Shown here: positions 37,194-49,024 of the stretch, in pieces | Numbering within the stretch: position 1 is the first letter of the stretch | Layout: every line of letters starts with the position of its first letter | Assembly: GCA_963556255.1 (NCBI GenBank) | Contig: OY744609.1 | Location: 18,616,309 to 18,680,308, forward strand | From: Allolobophora icterica | Taxonomy: Eukaryota > Annelida > Clitellata > Crassiclitellata > Lumbricidae | Length of the DNA stretch: 64,000 nt | Reading direction: 5' to 3' | Made by a program: the position numbers and the translations under genes | The notes under the pieces: generated by a model | What the model was told of the DNA's origin: nothing | Database searches by the model: none | The model's input: only the letters and a program-made list of their open reading frames with translations

Positions 37194-39346
37194 TTAGGGT
37201 GTCCCAAAAATATATTTTGTTGAATTTTTATATGCAGTCCCTCTGAAAAGTTTCTTTATGGTCCCATAATAACACCTTTAAAATTTTATGACATTTAAAA
37301 AATATTTAGGGGTCCCCCAAGACTCTCAAATTTTCCCCATTTTGGCATATTTTGCGCCCGACGTGTCCATTGTCTAAACGCTTTTAGACATCAATCTTGG
37401 ATCCCATGATAACATGTTAAACACCATTGGAAAGCACTTAAATAGTAGAATCTACTAGTATGTAACTTTATTTGATATTATATGTATGGTTTTACGATCA
37501 AATAGTACAAAAATTAAACAAAACTTAAGATTTTTGGACTTTTGCAATATCAGTTATTACCACTAATAGTTAGGAGTGGTCATCAGTACAAATCTTTGAT
37601 ATTGCAACAAGCCCTGGTTTCAGCTCCTCCATACCTTCATCTCCTTATTCTTCATCATGATTACACCTTCAGCTGCTTAGTTCTTCATTTCTACAATCTA
37701 CATTCTACATATCTACATGATCACACTTAGAAAAGTCTTGCCTATGTCAACAACTTCAACAACTTGTAGAACAAACTGTTTCTGTTCTTCGTTATTGTTG
37801 AACATACTGTTACATACTGTATACATACTGTTACATACTGCTTAAGGGCAACACAACGTTCAGCACTCTCATTCACACATGCCAAGTTATTAACAAACTC
37901 ACAAACGATCTTATGTAACTGGCTTTCGAGCAACTCTGCAACTGGAATATCGAGAAAACTGCCGTCGATGGCGGTAGCTCGGAAGAAGCTTCGAGAAATA
38001 GATAATTCCGTTATTGTGGGGGGGGGGAAGAGGCTGAACCACATGCAATTCTCGATCATCCTTCATTGGTTGAGATAAGCTGTGCTTCTCTTCAGAATAC
38101 AGATGCTGAGAGAAGAGAGGGGTTCACTAGCTCTTGGCTTAGGTACCAAGAATGACGCTGTATACCATCTTCAGTCCTGTGTCTACAGAGCAGCAGCATC
38201 AAACATCAGCAGTGACTCGACATGAGAACCACATTTGTCAAAATGTTGACTACAAATCTGTTAAAACGTTAGATGCCCTGTAATTCACAGGCAATCAACT
38301 AGATAACAGATTCGTTTTCATAAAAAAGGCTTGGGCTTAAGGTGGAACAGGTCGGACCCTTTATCTCTAAATCAGTTGAAGAACAGAATGTCAGGCTCAG
38401 TTGATGGACAAACTTTATCAAGGCACAATACGAATGCATTAGACAACAGGACTTCAAACATTTCATATCGACAAGCCATCCACAGCAGATTATGACCGAT
38501 GGCTGTCTCTAGAAGAATGCAGGCTCCATTAACTTTGCGGTGTTTGAGGCCGTTGTGTCAAAGTACATGCTGATAGCAACTCGCGCTGCCATTACTTCAA
38601 AAGGTCCAGAACTGCTATCACTGCTGCCTGTCCTGACTCAGAGGTCAACTTTGACACACCCAGAAGTATTAGTACTTCCATCAACTAGAGAAGAAATCAG
38701 GACTGGCATTCTGTCCACTTTGTCCACGTCTACTGCAGTAGTGTCATAGATAGCAGCTTGCCTCCCAGTGCACGACAGATTTACAGGCTTGAAAGTCATC
38801 CTTGGTTTGCTCGGCAGCTTCACTACGAAAATGTTTTGTTGACGGTGACTGGTACCTTAGAGGCTTAGAAAGCAGTGATGAAGATGTCGAGCAGTCTATT
38901 TCGTTGACTAGAGAAGCTAGGATCGTCATGAATAATATTATTTGGAAATTTATGTAAAACTATTGCAAAATACAACTGAAACCAAGAAATCTTGATTTTG
39001 CATGTTTTGTGTCTTCTTAATACTTGAAACTTTATTCACATATACAATAAGGTTATGTTATGTTGACATTGTTTGTATGTTGTACCATTTAAGAGCTTTC
39101 TAATGGTACTAAGCTTTTTATTATGGGATCAAAGGCTGATCCTATGGCAATTTTCAAACTCAGAGACATCATACGTACTTTCGGACAAACTACCCTAATT
39201 TTGAGAGCCTTGGGGGACCCCTAAATATTTCTTAAATGTCATAAAATTTTGCAGATGTTCTTATGGGGCCATAAAGAAACTTTTTAGAGGGACTGCGTCA
39301 TAAGTTTTAAAAAATTTTTCCCCTTGTTTGTGTTGGGACACCCTAA
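37194..39346. mobile_element. DNA transposon with long terminal inverted repeats
   Basis: The ends TTAGGGTGTCCCAA and TTGGGACACCCTAA continue as inverted similarity for about 140 bp, weakly to about 300 bp (shared agtccctct, agtttctttatgg, atttaggggtccccc). It sits in a (TA)n tract, fitting a TA target, but the duplication cannot be proved there. The interior (about 37550-38930) has only short broken frames. Confidence 0.75.
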
Positions 39347-39809
39347 TATATATATATATACCGGTATTCACGTAGGTTCAGAGCCCTGCGCCTATCTTCT
39401 GTTTAATATATAAAGTTCATTAATGTTATGGTTATACTGTTTCTGAGTGGAAATTTAGGCCTATAATGATATTTATTAAAACTTTCTGATATATTCAAAT
39501 ATTGGGGGGATTTAAGCACCTCCGCCCCCCCCCACCTCAACTTTCGGGGGACCGTCCCCTCCTGCCCCCCCTAAGTCTCCGCCCCTGTCGCACCAAAGCC
39601 AAACTGCAATGAGGTCTACATCCAGAAGGTCAGTTCTTTGAGACAGGGAGACAACCTAGAGTGGATAAGTTCAAAGTTGAGATGGGTCTGTAAGTAGACA
39701 GGTCACCAGGGTCAAGGGAAGGTTTCTTCAGCAGAGAACGAGCTATATGGCCTAAGCAAATGCATATGGGAGGGATCTCTCATGCAATGCTAAATTTAGT
39801 TGATGTAAC

Positions 39810-40025
39810 CAAGCCTGTAGTGGTAAAATTAGAGGTGAGTACACGCTACCAGTTATTTTCCGAAACAAATTAGAGGCGAGTATATGCTACAGTATTTTGT
39901 GAGTATACGCTACAGTATTTTAATATAAATAAATATAAATATTTTGTGAGGTGATTATACGGTCACTAGAGGTGAGTAACTGAGTACACGCTGCATACTC
40001 GCGTATACCCTCGACTACAGCCCTG
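39810..40025. mobile_element. hAT MITE, 216 bp
   Basis: Ends CAAGCCTGTAGT and ACTACAGCCCTG. Exact 8-bp duplication gatgtaac at 39802-39809 and 40026-40033. It interrupts the LINE fragment. Confidence 0.86.
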
Positions 40026-40080
40026 GATGTAACGGTTGAACCTTTTATAAAGGAATTCTTATATTATTGAAGATGCGCTA

Positions 40081-40604
40081 AGTTTGCCAAATGTAAGGCA
40101 CTAATATTATTATGCAAAGCCATCCATAGGGCCTACTGAGGACTATTGAGCGCTCTGAATAGGCTGGTGCCCTGCCCTTGGCCTTCGAGTCACGCTTTAT
40201 AAGTCTGGAGATTACGATTATAATAGTGTCATTCTATTATGTTATAATTATTACCTAGAATGACACTAATGTTGACTTGGCAGCGTGTTTACCCAAGGAA
40301 CATTTGCTGAGACATACCGTACCAGAAAGTTTCCTCTACGACAGTACATGCCAAATTTCAGCTATTAGGTATAGATAGGCCCAGACTATTCGAATCTTCT
40401 TCTACAGTTATTTGGACTTTCTGGCCCAGAGTGATGAGTCTAGGTCACAGGCCTCCGCCGAAAATCCAAATGATTGCGACTGATGCGTAACACGTTTTCA
40501 GCTGAATAATGAGAATCGCCTTTAAAATTCTTAGACTTGGAGAGGTGCCTAAAAGCACAATGCATACATGAATACGTATGTACGTATGCAGAAGCATCGT
40601 ACTA
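40081..40604. other. Spacer, no gene recognised
   Basis: Present in copy 2 only. No supported feature. Confidence 0.4.
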
Positions 40605-40691
40605 CAACTTTGTCCAACAGTGGCCCATTGTGTTTGCTTGCTACGATGATCGTAGCAAGCAAACACAATGGGCCACTGTTGGACAAAGTTG
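40605..40691. repeat. Perfect 43-bp palindrome with 1-nt spacer
   Basis: 40605-40647 is the exact reverse complement of 40649-40691, centred on G at 40648. The right arm matches single-copy-like sequence at about 23850-23880 in copy 1, so the left arm is the fold-back addition. Confidence 0.9.
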
Positions 40692-40822
40692 GTTCAAGAT
40701 GGTCCCATTGCGGGCGTAGTGGATATATATAGGATAGACAAGACTTGGGGAACCGTGCGGAAAGATATATAACCATGGAAGTCATTATTTCACGCAGATT
40801 TGGTCTCCATGAGACTAATAAA

Positions 40823-42170
40823 CAGGGTGGGCCTAAAAAAATGAGAATGTCGCGTACATTCGTTTTTAATACAATATCAAATTGTGTTTTGAGTAAATCG
40901 TAAACACCTAAATTATTCTATGATGTACTTGCTTACCAAATCAAATCATAAGTCAGTTAATTCGTCAACATCCGGTCGTCGTCTTTATTGTGAAGCAAAA
41001 TTTACAATTTAAAGCGTACAAAAGCTTGGTGGTGCAGGTGATAAACAATGGCTGTAAATTGAAACTCGTGGAACGAAGACATCATCTACTTGAAATGTTT
41101 CCTAACGAGTGAAGTGTACGAAGCATTTGGTTCACAGATGAAAAGACATTTACAGTTGCCACACCAATTAATTCTCAAAATGATCGTGTAGGCCTATATT
41201 CTGATGCAAGAAAGAAAAAGAAAATTTCAGAAACAAGACTCGTACGTGAACGTCAGCATTTTAGTCGCAGCATCATGGTTCCGGTTGATGTGTCTCGTAT
41301 GCAGGACCGGATTAACAAATGTGGTGGCCCTGTTCAGTAAAACTGTGGGGCCCCAGTCCCACAGAATCACAACAAAAGGACACAATGCATGAAACGTGTT
41401 ATATTCAACGAATCAACTTTAGTCCATTATTTATTCGTGCCTTCTTTCTTTTTGTGCAATATCAGTAGGTCTAATAATTTATCCAGTCTAGTGTTAAAGT
41501 ATAGGCCTACATCTTTTACGGTTTAACAATATTAGAGTGACTCGTGTTAAAAGAATAACAAATAACAATAATTATAAAATATTGGAAAAAATTCTTTTGC
41601 GTGTGGGGCCCCCTCAAGCGTGGGGCCACTGTTCGGCCCAACATGTTGAACATGCCTTAATCCGCCTCTTCTCGTATTGGAAAAACCGACGTAGTGCTTG
41701 TTGAATCCGGAGCCAAAGTAAATACTATTGTGATCAGGTTCTGGAAAAAGGTCTACTTCCTGATATTCGAACGAGATGTAATCGTCACAATTGGACGTTG
41801 CAGCAGGACGAAGCTCCTTCACACACAGCAAGAAACACTATTAACTGCCTTCATCAGGAGAATGTCACCTTCATCGAACCAGGCATGTGGCCCCCAAATA
41901 GCCCCAACCCGTTAGAGTATGCTGTTTAGGGTATACCCTCCAACAAAAACTCTACCTTCGTCGAATATTTACAACAATACAACTTACAGCGGAAGTTTGC
42001 AATTTATAGGCCTAGACAGGAGCATTAACGAGTGGCGCAGGTGTTAAGAAAAATTTTTGAGAAACGAAGCGGACACATTTAGCAACAACTTACTTGCATT
42101 TTGACAAGAAAAATGAATTAAAATATAATTCAGATTGAACGCGATGTTCTCATTTTTAATGATGGCTCGT
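40823..42170 (+). pseudogene. Tc1/mariner-like transposon, degenerate, copy 2
   Basis: Inverted ends share attaaaaatgagaa...tcgcgt (left about 40830, right about 42165). The frame pieces include IWFTDEKTFTVATPINSQND, LLPDI followed by WTLQQDEAPSHTARNTI, and FIEPGMWPPNSPN, matching the DDE transposase with its second Asp in QDEAPSH. Frameshifts and an inserted MITE (41302-41670) make it inactive. Confidence 0.78.
41302..41670. mobile_element. hAT MITE, 369 bp, in the mariner transposase
   Basis: Ends CAGGACCGGATTAA and TTAATCCGCCTCTT. Flanking repeats ctcgtatg (41294-41301) and ctcgtatt (41671-41678), 7 of 8 matching. Copy 1 of the mariner lacks it (empty site near 24450). Confidence 0.8.
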
Positions 42171-43043
42171 CAAAGATGCTATTCGCCTAGTTCTACGCGT
42201 ATTGTGTCTTAATTGTAATTGTTATATATAATATGTCTAGTATAAGCTACAGTGTGCTACACTGTACATTAATTAAGATATCAGATTGAACTCGGCTTTC
42301 ACGGTGATTTTTCACTGGCCCAGTTAGCTCCATTGGTTAGAAGGTAGGCTGCGTCCAAATAGACCCCTCAAATTACCAGGGAGAGTAGGCGCTCATGCTC
42401 GGTGTTGGGAACTTGGGTCCATATTCGATTTACTCTTTTATCACAAATAATGAACGAAGAGGCCGATTTGGATGAAATTTTTTGTTCTGTTTGTCTTAAC
42501 GAGAGCTACATCTGGGAAAAATATAGACATTATTTCGGGGTGGTTCGAGGTCATTTTAAGGTCAGAAAAAAATTATTCTAGCAAAAACTAGATAAAAATG
42601 GCCAGATCTCGGCCAATAATTGTTCAAATCGGCTAATTCTTTCTTGTATTTCTGGTCTTGAGAAGGAATACCTGTGGCAAGAAACAAGGCTTTTAAATGT
42701 AAGACAATCCAACGTTATTTTAAGGTAAAAAGGGGTCAATTTCAGATAAAAATCAAAGCAAATGGCCAAAGGTGAGCTAAATATTTTTATAGTTTGCTTA
42801 TTATTTACCTGCTTGCTCGGGCCGATAAGGGCCACCTGTCTAAGAAATATGACTAAAAATCTAACACAGTCCAATGCTATTTCAAGTTCAAACGGTCGAA
42901 ATCAACGGACAGTGGCCATAACTGATTACTATGTTTCAAGGGCGTAGTGGATACTGTGAACCAACTACCTCGCATGTAGGCCCTACAGCACCAAACGAAT
43001 GGCGAGGCGCTGGCCGATGACAATACATGGTCGACATAAGTGC

Positions 43044-43380
43044 CAGTGTTTAATCTAGTCTCCCTCTTTTGGGAGGGGAAACAAGGTTTCTGGGGGAGAA
43101 AAGAATTTATACAAGATTTTGTCTTCCATCTTCAAAAAGTCTATGACTTTTCCAAATTTCATCTTCAAAAAAAAGTTGATGACCTTTTTTTTTTTTTTAG
43201 TCATTCGCCCGATTTTCAGAAATCATCTCTCTGGGGGGGGAACCATGGATCCACATGTATCCTGGGGGGGGCAATTTTCCTCCCCTAAAGGTATCTACAT
43301 TGTAATATTGCCGGCCTCTGGGGGGAAACATCAATCCTGGGGGGGAACTTTCCCCCCAAAGACGTCTAGATTAATCACTG
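43044..43380. mobile_element. hAT-like MITE, 337 bp, G-run rich
   Basis: Ends CAGTGTTTAATCTAG and CTAGATTAATCACTG. The direct repeat cataagtgc flanks it (43035-43043 and 43381-43389). Several G7-G8 runs occur inside. A related left end is at about 31806. Confidence 0.8.
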
Positions 43381-43430
43381 CATAAGTGCACTCAATGCAT
43401 TCACCTGCTTGCACTAAATCTAGACTGCCA

Positions 43431-43735
43431 AGTTAAGTCAAAGCACAAAATATTTCTACTACAGCCAAAGTTCAAAAGAAGAATATTTCTACTACAGCAG
43501 CCGGGAAGGAGCTGGTCGGTTATACCGCTGCTGTCGAAAAAACATTGGAGGAATCAATCAACTCACATGACAGCTGTCAACCGTGCCAAAAACTGGGCTG
43601 TGCAATATCTGTCCACAAGAGAGAAAAGAAATCGATCACCATCTGTTTGGCATGTTGGCATTTTGCAGGCAAAGAACACATGAAAAACACCTGTGTCCAT
43701 TATTCCAAGACACAAATAGGACAGTGGTTTTTTTA
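43431..43735 (+). CDS. Small Cys/His-containing frame, uncertain
   Basis: An open stretch of about 100 codons without an obvious ATG. It contains CQPCQKLGC and, later, CLACWHFAGKEH, spacing reminiscent of a zinc-binding fold, and ends IGQWFF and a stop. I do not recognise a family. It may be an exon or a piece of a mobile element. Confidence 0.25.
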
Positions 43736-44724
43736 GATAAATGTGAAAAGGAGGTAGTCATGCTAGAAAGGAAACAATTGTTAAAAATTAACTTTTATTC
43801 ATGTATCAAACTGAAAAATGGTGATGCATGACCCACTGGTAGTCTGTGAGTGCAAACATTTTGACAGTTTTAGGGTTAACCTTCATTCTACCAGCTGCAT
43901 GGGGTCATTAACGACCTAAATGATATATTCGAACGTGCTACTTCTAAGCTACTGGGAATTAGATACTGGATTACGATGAGTTTTCTCCTTAAAGATGACA
44001 TTTATTGTTCTGTTTGTCTCAAAGAGAGCTACATATGGGAAAATATAGTCATTAATTCAGGGTGATTCGAGGTCATTTCAAGGTAAGAAAAAATGAAATC
44101 TAGCAATAAATCAGGAAAAATGTGGTAAGAAACAAGGCTACTAAATGTAAGCCAATTCAAGGTTATTTTGAGGTCAAAAGTTCAATTTCCGAAGAAAATC
44201 TGGAAAAATGGCCATAGCTCAGCCAAATATTGCTATATTTTTTTTATTATTTTACTAGTACCTGTTAGCTCGGGCAGATAAGGGCTACCCTATCTAAGAA
44301 ATGTGATTAAAACTCTAACGAAGTCCAATGTTATTTCAAGGTCAAACGTCAAAATCAAGGAACAACGGCCACAACTCAGCCAAATATTGTTCTATTTGGG
44401 TGATTCTGAGTTATGGTCATTTTCTTTGATTTTGACCTTGAAATAACCTGGGATTATGTTAGCCCTTTAGTACTATGTCTCCTGGAATGTAGCCCTTATC
44501 GGCCAGGGCAAACAGGTAAAAAGGATCACCCAAATAAAACAATAATTGGCCGAGTTGTGGCCACTTTCTATTGATTTTGACCTTTTGACCTTGAAATAAC
44601 CTTGGATCATTGCAATATATTAAAAATAGACAACATTTCTCATATTCGCCATGACGAAAGAATAGCGAGCCAATTCATCATTTTGATCTTAAGAAATTTA
44701 TCATGAGTAACCTTCGGGAATTCA

Positions 44725-46497
44725 TCAAAGTTTCATCTGGCATAAAGCCATTATGACTGCCTTGTTAATGCTGTCTTCCGACACGTCTACAACCTCTTCA
44801 CAACCACCGCGAGATGGAATTCCATGCCAGTGATGACCTAATACGTACGAAAGTCTTTGGAAACAGAAGTTCACATGTGGAAGATTACAAACGCCTTCAA
44901 TAACATATGTTCCAGGCTGTGAGAAAACGACGTTTGAAAGTCCAGCGCCATGTGGTGCAACAACCATTACAGCGGAATGGAACATTCGCATAGTGTCGTT
45001 TAAAGATGGAACAGGATTGTCTATGAACAGTACATAGATCAGACTGTATGCTTTGGCGGCCGCTTCCACCAACTTTTCGATCTCTTCCTCTTTTGTAAAC
45101 ATACGAGAACGTGATCGTCGAATTAAAATGATTTTGTTTCGAGGCTCTGGTGGGAAATTTTTGGTAATGTACTCACGATAGATCATGGAAAGCATTTGAA
45201 TCTCTTGAACATTTGCAGTACCACACATGGTTGATCTCGGCAAGTAGATCAATTTTGCTCTGAAAGTTCCACTAACAATTCTGCTCTCACTTAAACCGAG
45301 AATTTGAATTAATTCCGCTGTTCGTCCTCCTGTTTCTGAAGCGAGTATCCTGATTTTTGGATTTCTCTTAAGAAAGTCAAGATAAAGTGACAGTCTTGGA
45401 ATAACTTCCACCATCCGATGAAATTGTTCTGTGCCCCAGTGTTGAGCTATTGGAAAGATCTCATCATAAAGTGGGATTTCGTCAACGTTTGGGGGCGGAT
45501 TTACATCGATATCATGACTACACGCATATTGAACAAGCTTCAGATTTCCCGAATAAACATCGCTAGTATCTGTAACAATTCCATCACGTAGTATGTATAT
45601 GTAAAAAGCAAATGGTGGCTGTTCTGTATAGAAATGCGGCGGAAACGCCTTTCCTTCGTTTGGCCAGTAGTTTTCATAATTGAGGGGTTTAGCATTAAGA
45701 ACGAGCGTGCTAATTGATTTAGGGTTGATGCTTATTTTAATATCACGAAAACATGTTCTGTTGTACGTGACGTCATATTTACTTTTTATTGTTCCAGGAG
45801 TTTCGATCCACGTGCAGAGTGGATCATCCGCTGTCCATTCATAGTAATTCTGTATCAACAGATTCGATTTGTCATTGAGAGAACTCCAAGTATTTCCTGT
45901 TCCTGCCGATTTATCCCAAGGAAGTATCACCAATAGCAGCTGAGAGAAATCACTTAGCTGTGTCAAAAAGTCATCTCTCGAAGTCCATATCAACGAGATA
46001 TCTTCAGTCGGGGCTATGGAAATCCATTCCTGACCACCTCTTGATCTAAGGGCTTTCAACCGAAGTTTATCTAATTGTTTATTGAAGATTTGAACTCTTT
46101 TAAGAAAGTGTCCATCCGCCAGTACCTCAATGGCAGCAAAAGGAGTGTATATCGGTCTTAGTACAATCTGATTTCTGGGGCCTCCGGTGTCTGGTTTGCT
46201 GAAGGATGATATTCCGGGAAATGAATTTGTTATGGTTCCGTTTCTTTCAGTATGCAAACGTAAACCGTTTAAATCGCTAATTACCCGGAGATTTTTTGTA
46301 TAGTTCAAAACAAAATATTTCTTGTGTTCTTTTGTTGTGAATATCTTTGCTAAATAAATTTCAACGAAACTCGTTGAGAATATCTTTGCTAAAAAAATTT
46401 CAACGAGAAAGAAACCTAGCACCACTCCTCCTAGAAAATAGCAACAGAATTTAATCGAAACACGACTTCGGCGTGTAGCTCTTAAGGCGATTATCAT
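44725..46497 (-). CDS. GT61-family glycosyltransferase, paralogue 2
   Basis: A 590-residue intronless sister of paralogue 1, with an N-terminal anchor and the same GT61/DUF563 elements, including APHGAGLSNVVFSQPG. In the last 85 or so residues it differs from paralogue 1 at about five positions. It is 13 residues longer because a 39-bp segment just after the membrane anchor is tandemly duplicated: FLVEIFLAKIFST is followed by FVEIYLAKIFTT (about 46330-46405). The frame is open throughout, which suggests it is functional or recently so. The start at 46497 aligns with that of paralogue 1. The acceptor substrate is unknown. Confidence 0.85.
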   Translation of the reverse strand: MIIALRATRRSRVSIKFCCYFLGGVVLGFFLVEIFLAKIFSTSFVEIYLAKIFTTKEHKKYFVLNYTKNLRVISDLNGLRLHTERNGTITNSFPGISSFSKPDTGGPRNQIVLRPIYTPFAAIEVLADGHFLKRVQIFNKQLDKLRLKALRSRGGQEWISIAPTEDISLIWTSRDDFLTQLSDFSQLLLVILPWDKSAGTGNTWSSLNDKSNLLIQNYYEWTADDPLCTWIETPGTIKSKYDVTYNRTCFRDIKISINPKSISTLVLNAKPLNYENYWPNEGKAFPPHFYTEQPPFAFYIYILRDGIVTDTSDVYSGNLKLVQYACSHDIDVNPPPNVDEIPLYDEIFPIAQHWGTEQFHRMVEVIPRLSLYLDFLKRNPKIRILASETGGRTAELIQILGLSESRIVSGTFRAKLIYLPRSTMCGTANVQEIQMLSMIYREYITKNFPPEPRNKIILIRRSRSRMFTKEEEIEKLVEAAAKAYSLIYVLFIDNPVPSLNDTMRMFHSAVMVVAPHGAGLSNVVFSQPGTYVIEGVCNLPHVNFCFQRLSYVLGHHWHGIPSRGGCEEVVDVSEDSINKAVIMALCQMKL

Positions 46498-47690
46498 GTT
46501 CGTATTTTATCCGGCGTATGTGGAAGAATTATGGATCTCAGTGTAGTTGTCGATTTGAAGCAATCAAGTTTTAACTGCATACGCATGATGACAGCTGAAA
46601 CATACCAGTCATAAAACGTGTTTTATTAAATAATAATTATTACCTGTTTTATCTGTGTTGTTGAATCATCCAAATCTCAAACAAAACAATGGGCCTTTGT
46701 TGGTGCTATAGGATATAACGCATATAGGCCTATGTCTAGCATGTCCAGTTGATGGGTGTTGGTTGTAATGTACATGTAGTTGGAAGTATGTAGTGTAGCC
46801 TAAATGTAAGGTAGTTTACGCTTGGGTTATGTAGTAGAAACTACCGTTATCGGCCCGTCCCTACGAAGACCATCTCGTACCCGATGACCAGCTCGGCCCC
46901 AGACCGATGACCAGCTCGGTCCCAGACCGATGACCGAAACACCAAGACGACGTTCAGCAGTAGTTGATTAGTTTATTCACATGGTACAAATAATTATTAC
47001 GACGACCTCGTACAACTGCATCTTCTCTAACTTATACAGTCAAGTCAGTCGGTTGGGTTACTCGCTTACTCATATAGCTACATCCCTCTCACTGTCACGC
47101 TACATATGTTTGGCTGTCTGCTTCTACCCGTCTGCCGGAGTTCTGTCAGTCTTCCACAGCATTTCAGCTGGAGCTGTGTATCCGTGAATGACTCAGTCTG
47201 CGTCTGGGTGCATTAATTATCTTGCGCCAGACCTGTTAACCCCTACATAGGTGAGTCTATGGCGAATCGCGATAAAGTAGGAACTGTAAACAACTGTGCA
47301 ATTTCTACACGAACAATGGAGGAAATAATTTGATAGACTTACCAAAATCTGTCTGATGACCACGTTGTCCAAGACGTGTGTATGCGGCATTCTGGCTATC
47401 AGTGAAGATTGGGTGCTACATATACGAGAATTATCCAATGAAAGCCTGAGACCTAAATGTATGCAGGGCTAAATATTTCGTGCCAGTTATATCAGTAAGG
47501 ATTGATGCAGGCTGCGTATACGAACGCTAACAGCGCACAGACGTTGGATGCATCGGCCATTGGCTGCATGCAGCCTGCAGTTGGGAAGAGACGTAGCGGC
47601 GGCTTTGGGCGGCTGTCAAGGCTGCCGGTAGGCCCGAATACCCAGAGCTGCATGCCGGTGCTAATAGCTACCGGTAACCCCTGATCTCAT
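46498..47690. repeat. Upstream flank of GT61 paralogue 2, duplicated
   Basis: Matches 28105-28535 then 30515-31335 with the copy 1 hAT absent, so this is the pre-insertion state. A 23-bp unit (gatgaccagctcgg...) is doubled at about 46882-46927 in this copy only. Confidence 0.7.
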
Positions 47691-47696
47691 CATCAG

Positions 47697-48010
47697 CATC
47701 AGTTCCTGACGCCAGCCATTTGACGGCGATGGGTACGAATAAATGATCTTCATTGTCATCGGTCATTTGTCAAGTCCACTGCTCCCTTAGTGTCACTCCA
47801 AGGTGTGTTATGTCCTCATTTGTATTAGGCGTCTCTATCCCGCGTCCTGATCTGCCTTTGGGTCTTTTTCCTTCGAATCTTGCATGAAGTGCACTGTGTG
47901 GGATTCGGTCAACTGGCATTATCTCTGCATGTCAACCCTCGGAGAATTAATTGAATGACTTTGTCTAGCAGATTGTTAGGATGCCTAGTGATTGTCTTAT
48001 GCGTCGTGAA
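47697..48010 (-). pseudogene. RTE-like LINE C-terminal fragment, copy 2
   Basis: Minus-strand pieces LLDKVIQLILRGLTCRDNAS and RSFIRTHRRQMAGVRN end at a short ATC tail. The preceding part may be the reverse transcriptase at 52560-53110, split off by the 48.0-52.55 kb insertion. Confidence 0.72.
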
Positions 48011-48405
48011 CCTTAAAAATTGAAAAAAAGGTTCAAATCAATTTGTTACCATTTGGCATGCTTATTAACATACAGTAGTAACAGTCTACTCTATTCTGAC
48101 CATTCGAAGGGGGTCATATTCAAGATGGTATCCAAGATGACTGCCGGGATCTAAAATTAGACGTCTATATCTCGAGCATCATTCAACCTAGAACGGTGGT
48201 TTTGGTGTCTGACTGTAGGGTTTACTGATCAGCGTTCAGTTGAATAACTTTAATCACTTAATATATCATTTACTGACAAATCCACGGTCATGCAGTTTGC
48301 AGTTACATAGCTTACACATTCAATTAGTCACTACTCATCGTCATTGTCCGACTCCTCCGGAAGAAACTTGTTATGTGAATTTTCACATTTTGAAGTTGGC
48401 ACGGT

Positions 48406-49010
48406 TCAAGGCAGTAGTCCAATTCTATAAGAGCAGCAGAGTGTCTTGCGGGAATTACAGCAGTTGCAATCAATGACCACCAAGAGAATGTTTGGAGCGG
48501 CGTTCATCGTTGACAAACCTGGGACGAACCAATTATCCTGGAGATTCCAACCCCAGTTCACGGCATCCATACCCTCTACTTTTCCCATGCATATAATGAC
48601 CTGGTAGAACCCTCTGCGGTGATGAAGTTTAGTAGCAGATTCGGTTGGCGGAAGACGTTCTGATGTTACAAATAATGAAGCAGAGACAACCTTCTTGCTG
48701 AAGTTGCTTTTTCGCAAGGGAATCTGTGCACTTGCAACCAAAGAGGACAGTCATTACTTGGCATCCTAGATCATCACTTCTGTGGTCTGATTTGTGACCG
48801 TGAATGCGTTGGCACATTACCCAAGGACAATGTCTCCTTCTACAAGCTCTGGAAAGCATTCTTTTTGCCAACACCGAATGTTCGAGAACTCTTGTCGCAA
48901 CCTGTCACGGCGTGGATAAATAACAACTGAGAACACAATGTGATTTTTGAGGATTTTCTTAAGATGGTTTATGTTATACACTGAGCCATCCTCTTTTGTC
49001 TTGTCAGATC
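48406..49010 (-). pseudogene. Left copy of the element's Cys-rich protein, broken
   Basis: Minus-strand frames read SERLPPTESATKLHHRRGFY, then GMDAVNWGWNLQDN and a cysteine-rich CNCCNSRKTLCC end. The same order (LPPT..A.K.H..R.YYQV, then WGW, then a Cys cluster) recurs in a widespread family of uncharacterised invertebrate proteins that I associate with mobile DNA. Upstream frame shifts break it. Confidence 0.6.
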
Positions 49011-49024
49011 TGAAGTAAAGAGAT

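Larger units (their letters stand above)
35420..39587. mobile_element. DNA transposon, 4.2 kb, composite
   Basis: Inverted ends CATGGGCGGAGACTTGGG and CTAAGTCTCCGCCCCTG. No target duplication is visible, and about 14 bp of the target LINE is missing. It contains a SINE (35653-35930) and a second transposon (37194-39346). Confidence 0.65.
35150..40080 (-). mobile_element. CR1/L2-like LINE 3' fragment, copy 2, split
   Basis: Flank and LINE end at 35150-35419 match 23180-23420. The LINE resumes at 39588 (caccaaagccaaactgc) and runs to about 40080. The 35420-39587 and 39810-40025 insertions interrupt it. Confidence 0.72.
42430..44650. repeat. Diverged repeat array, direct and inverted units
   Basis: Units of about 150-180 bp recur at 42430-42930 and 43985-44400, and in reverse at 44400-44640. 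Each includes ttatttcaaggtcaaa, atggccataactcgg(cc)aaat and gggccgataagggc-type words. A separate block (42935-43970) interrupts the array. Confidence 0.7.
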
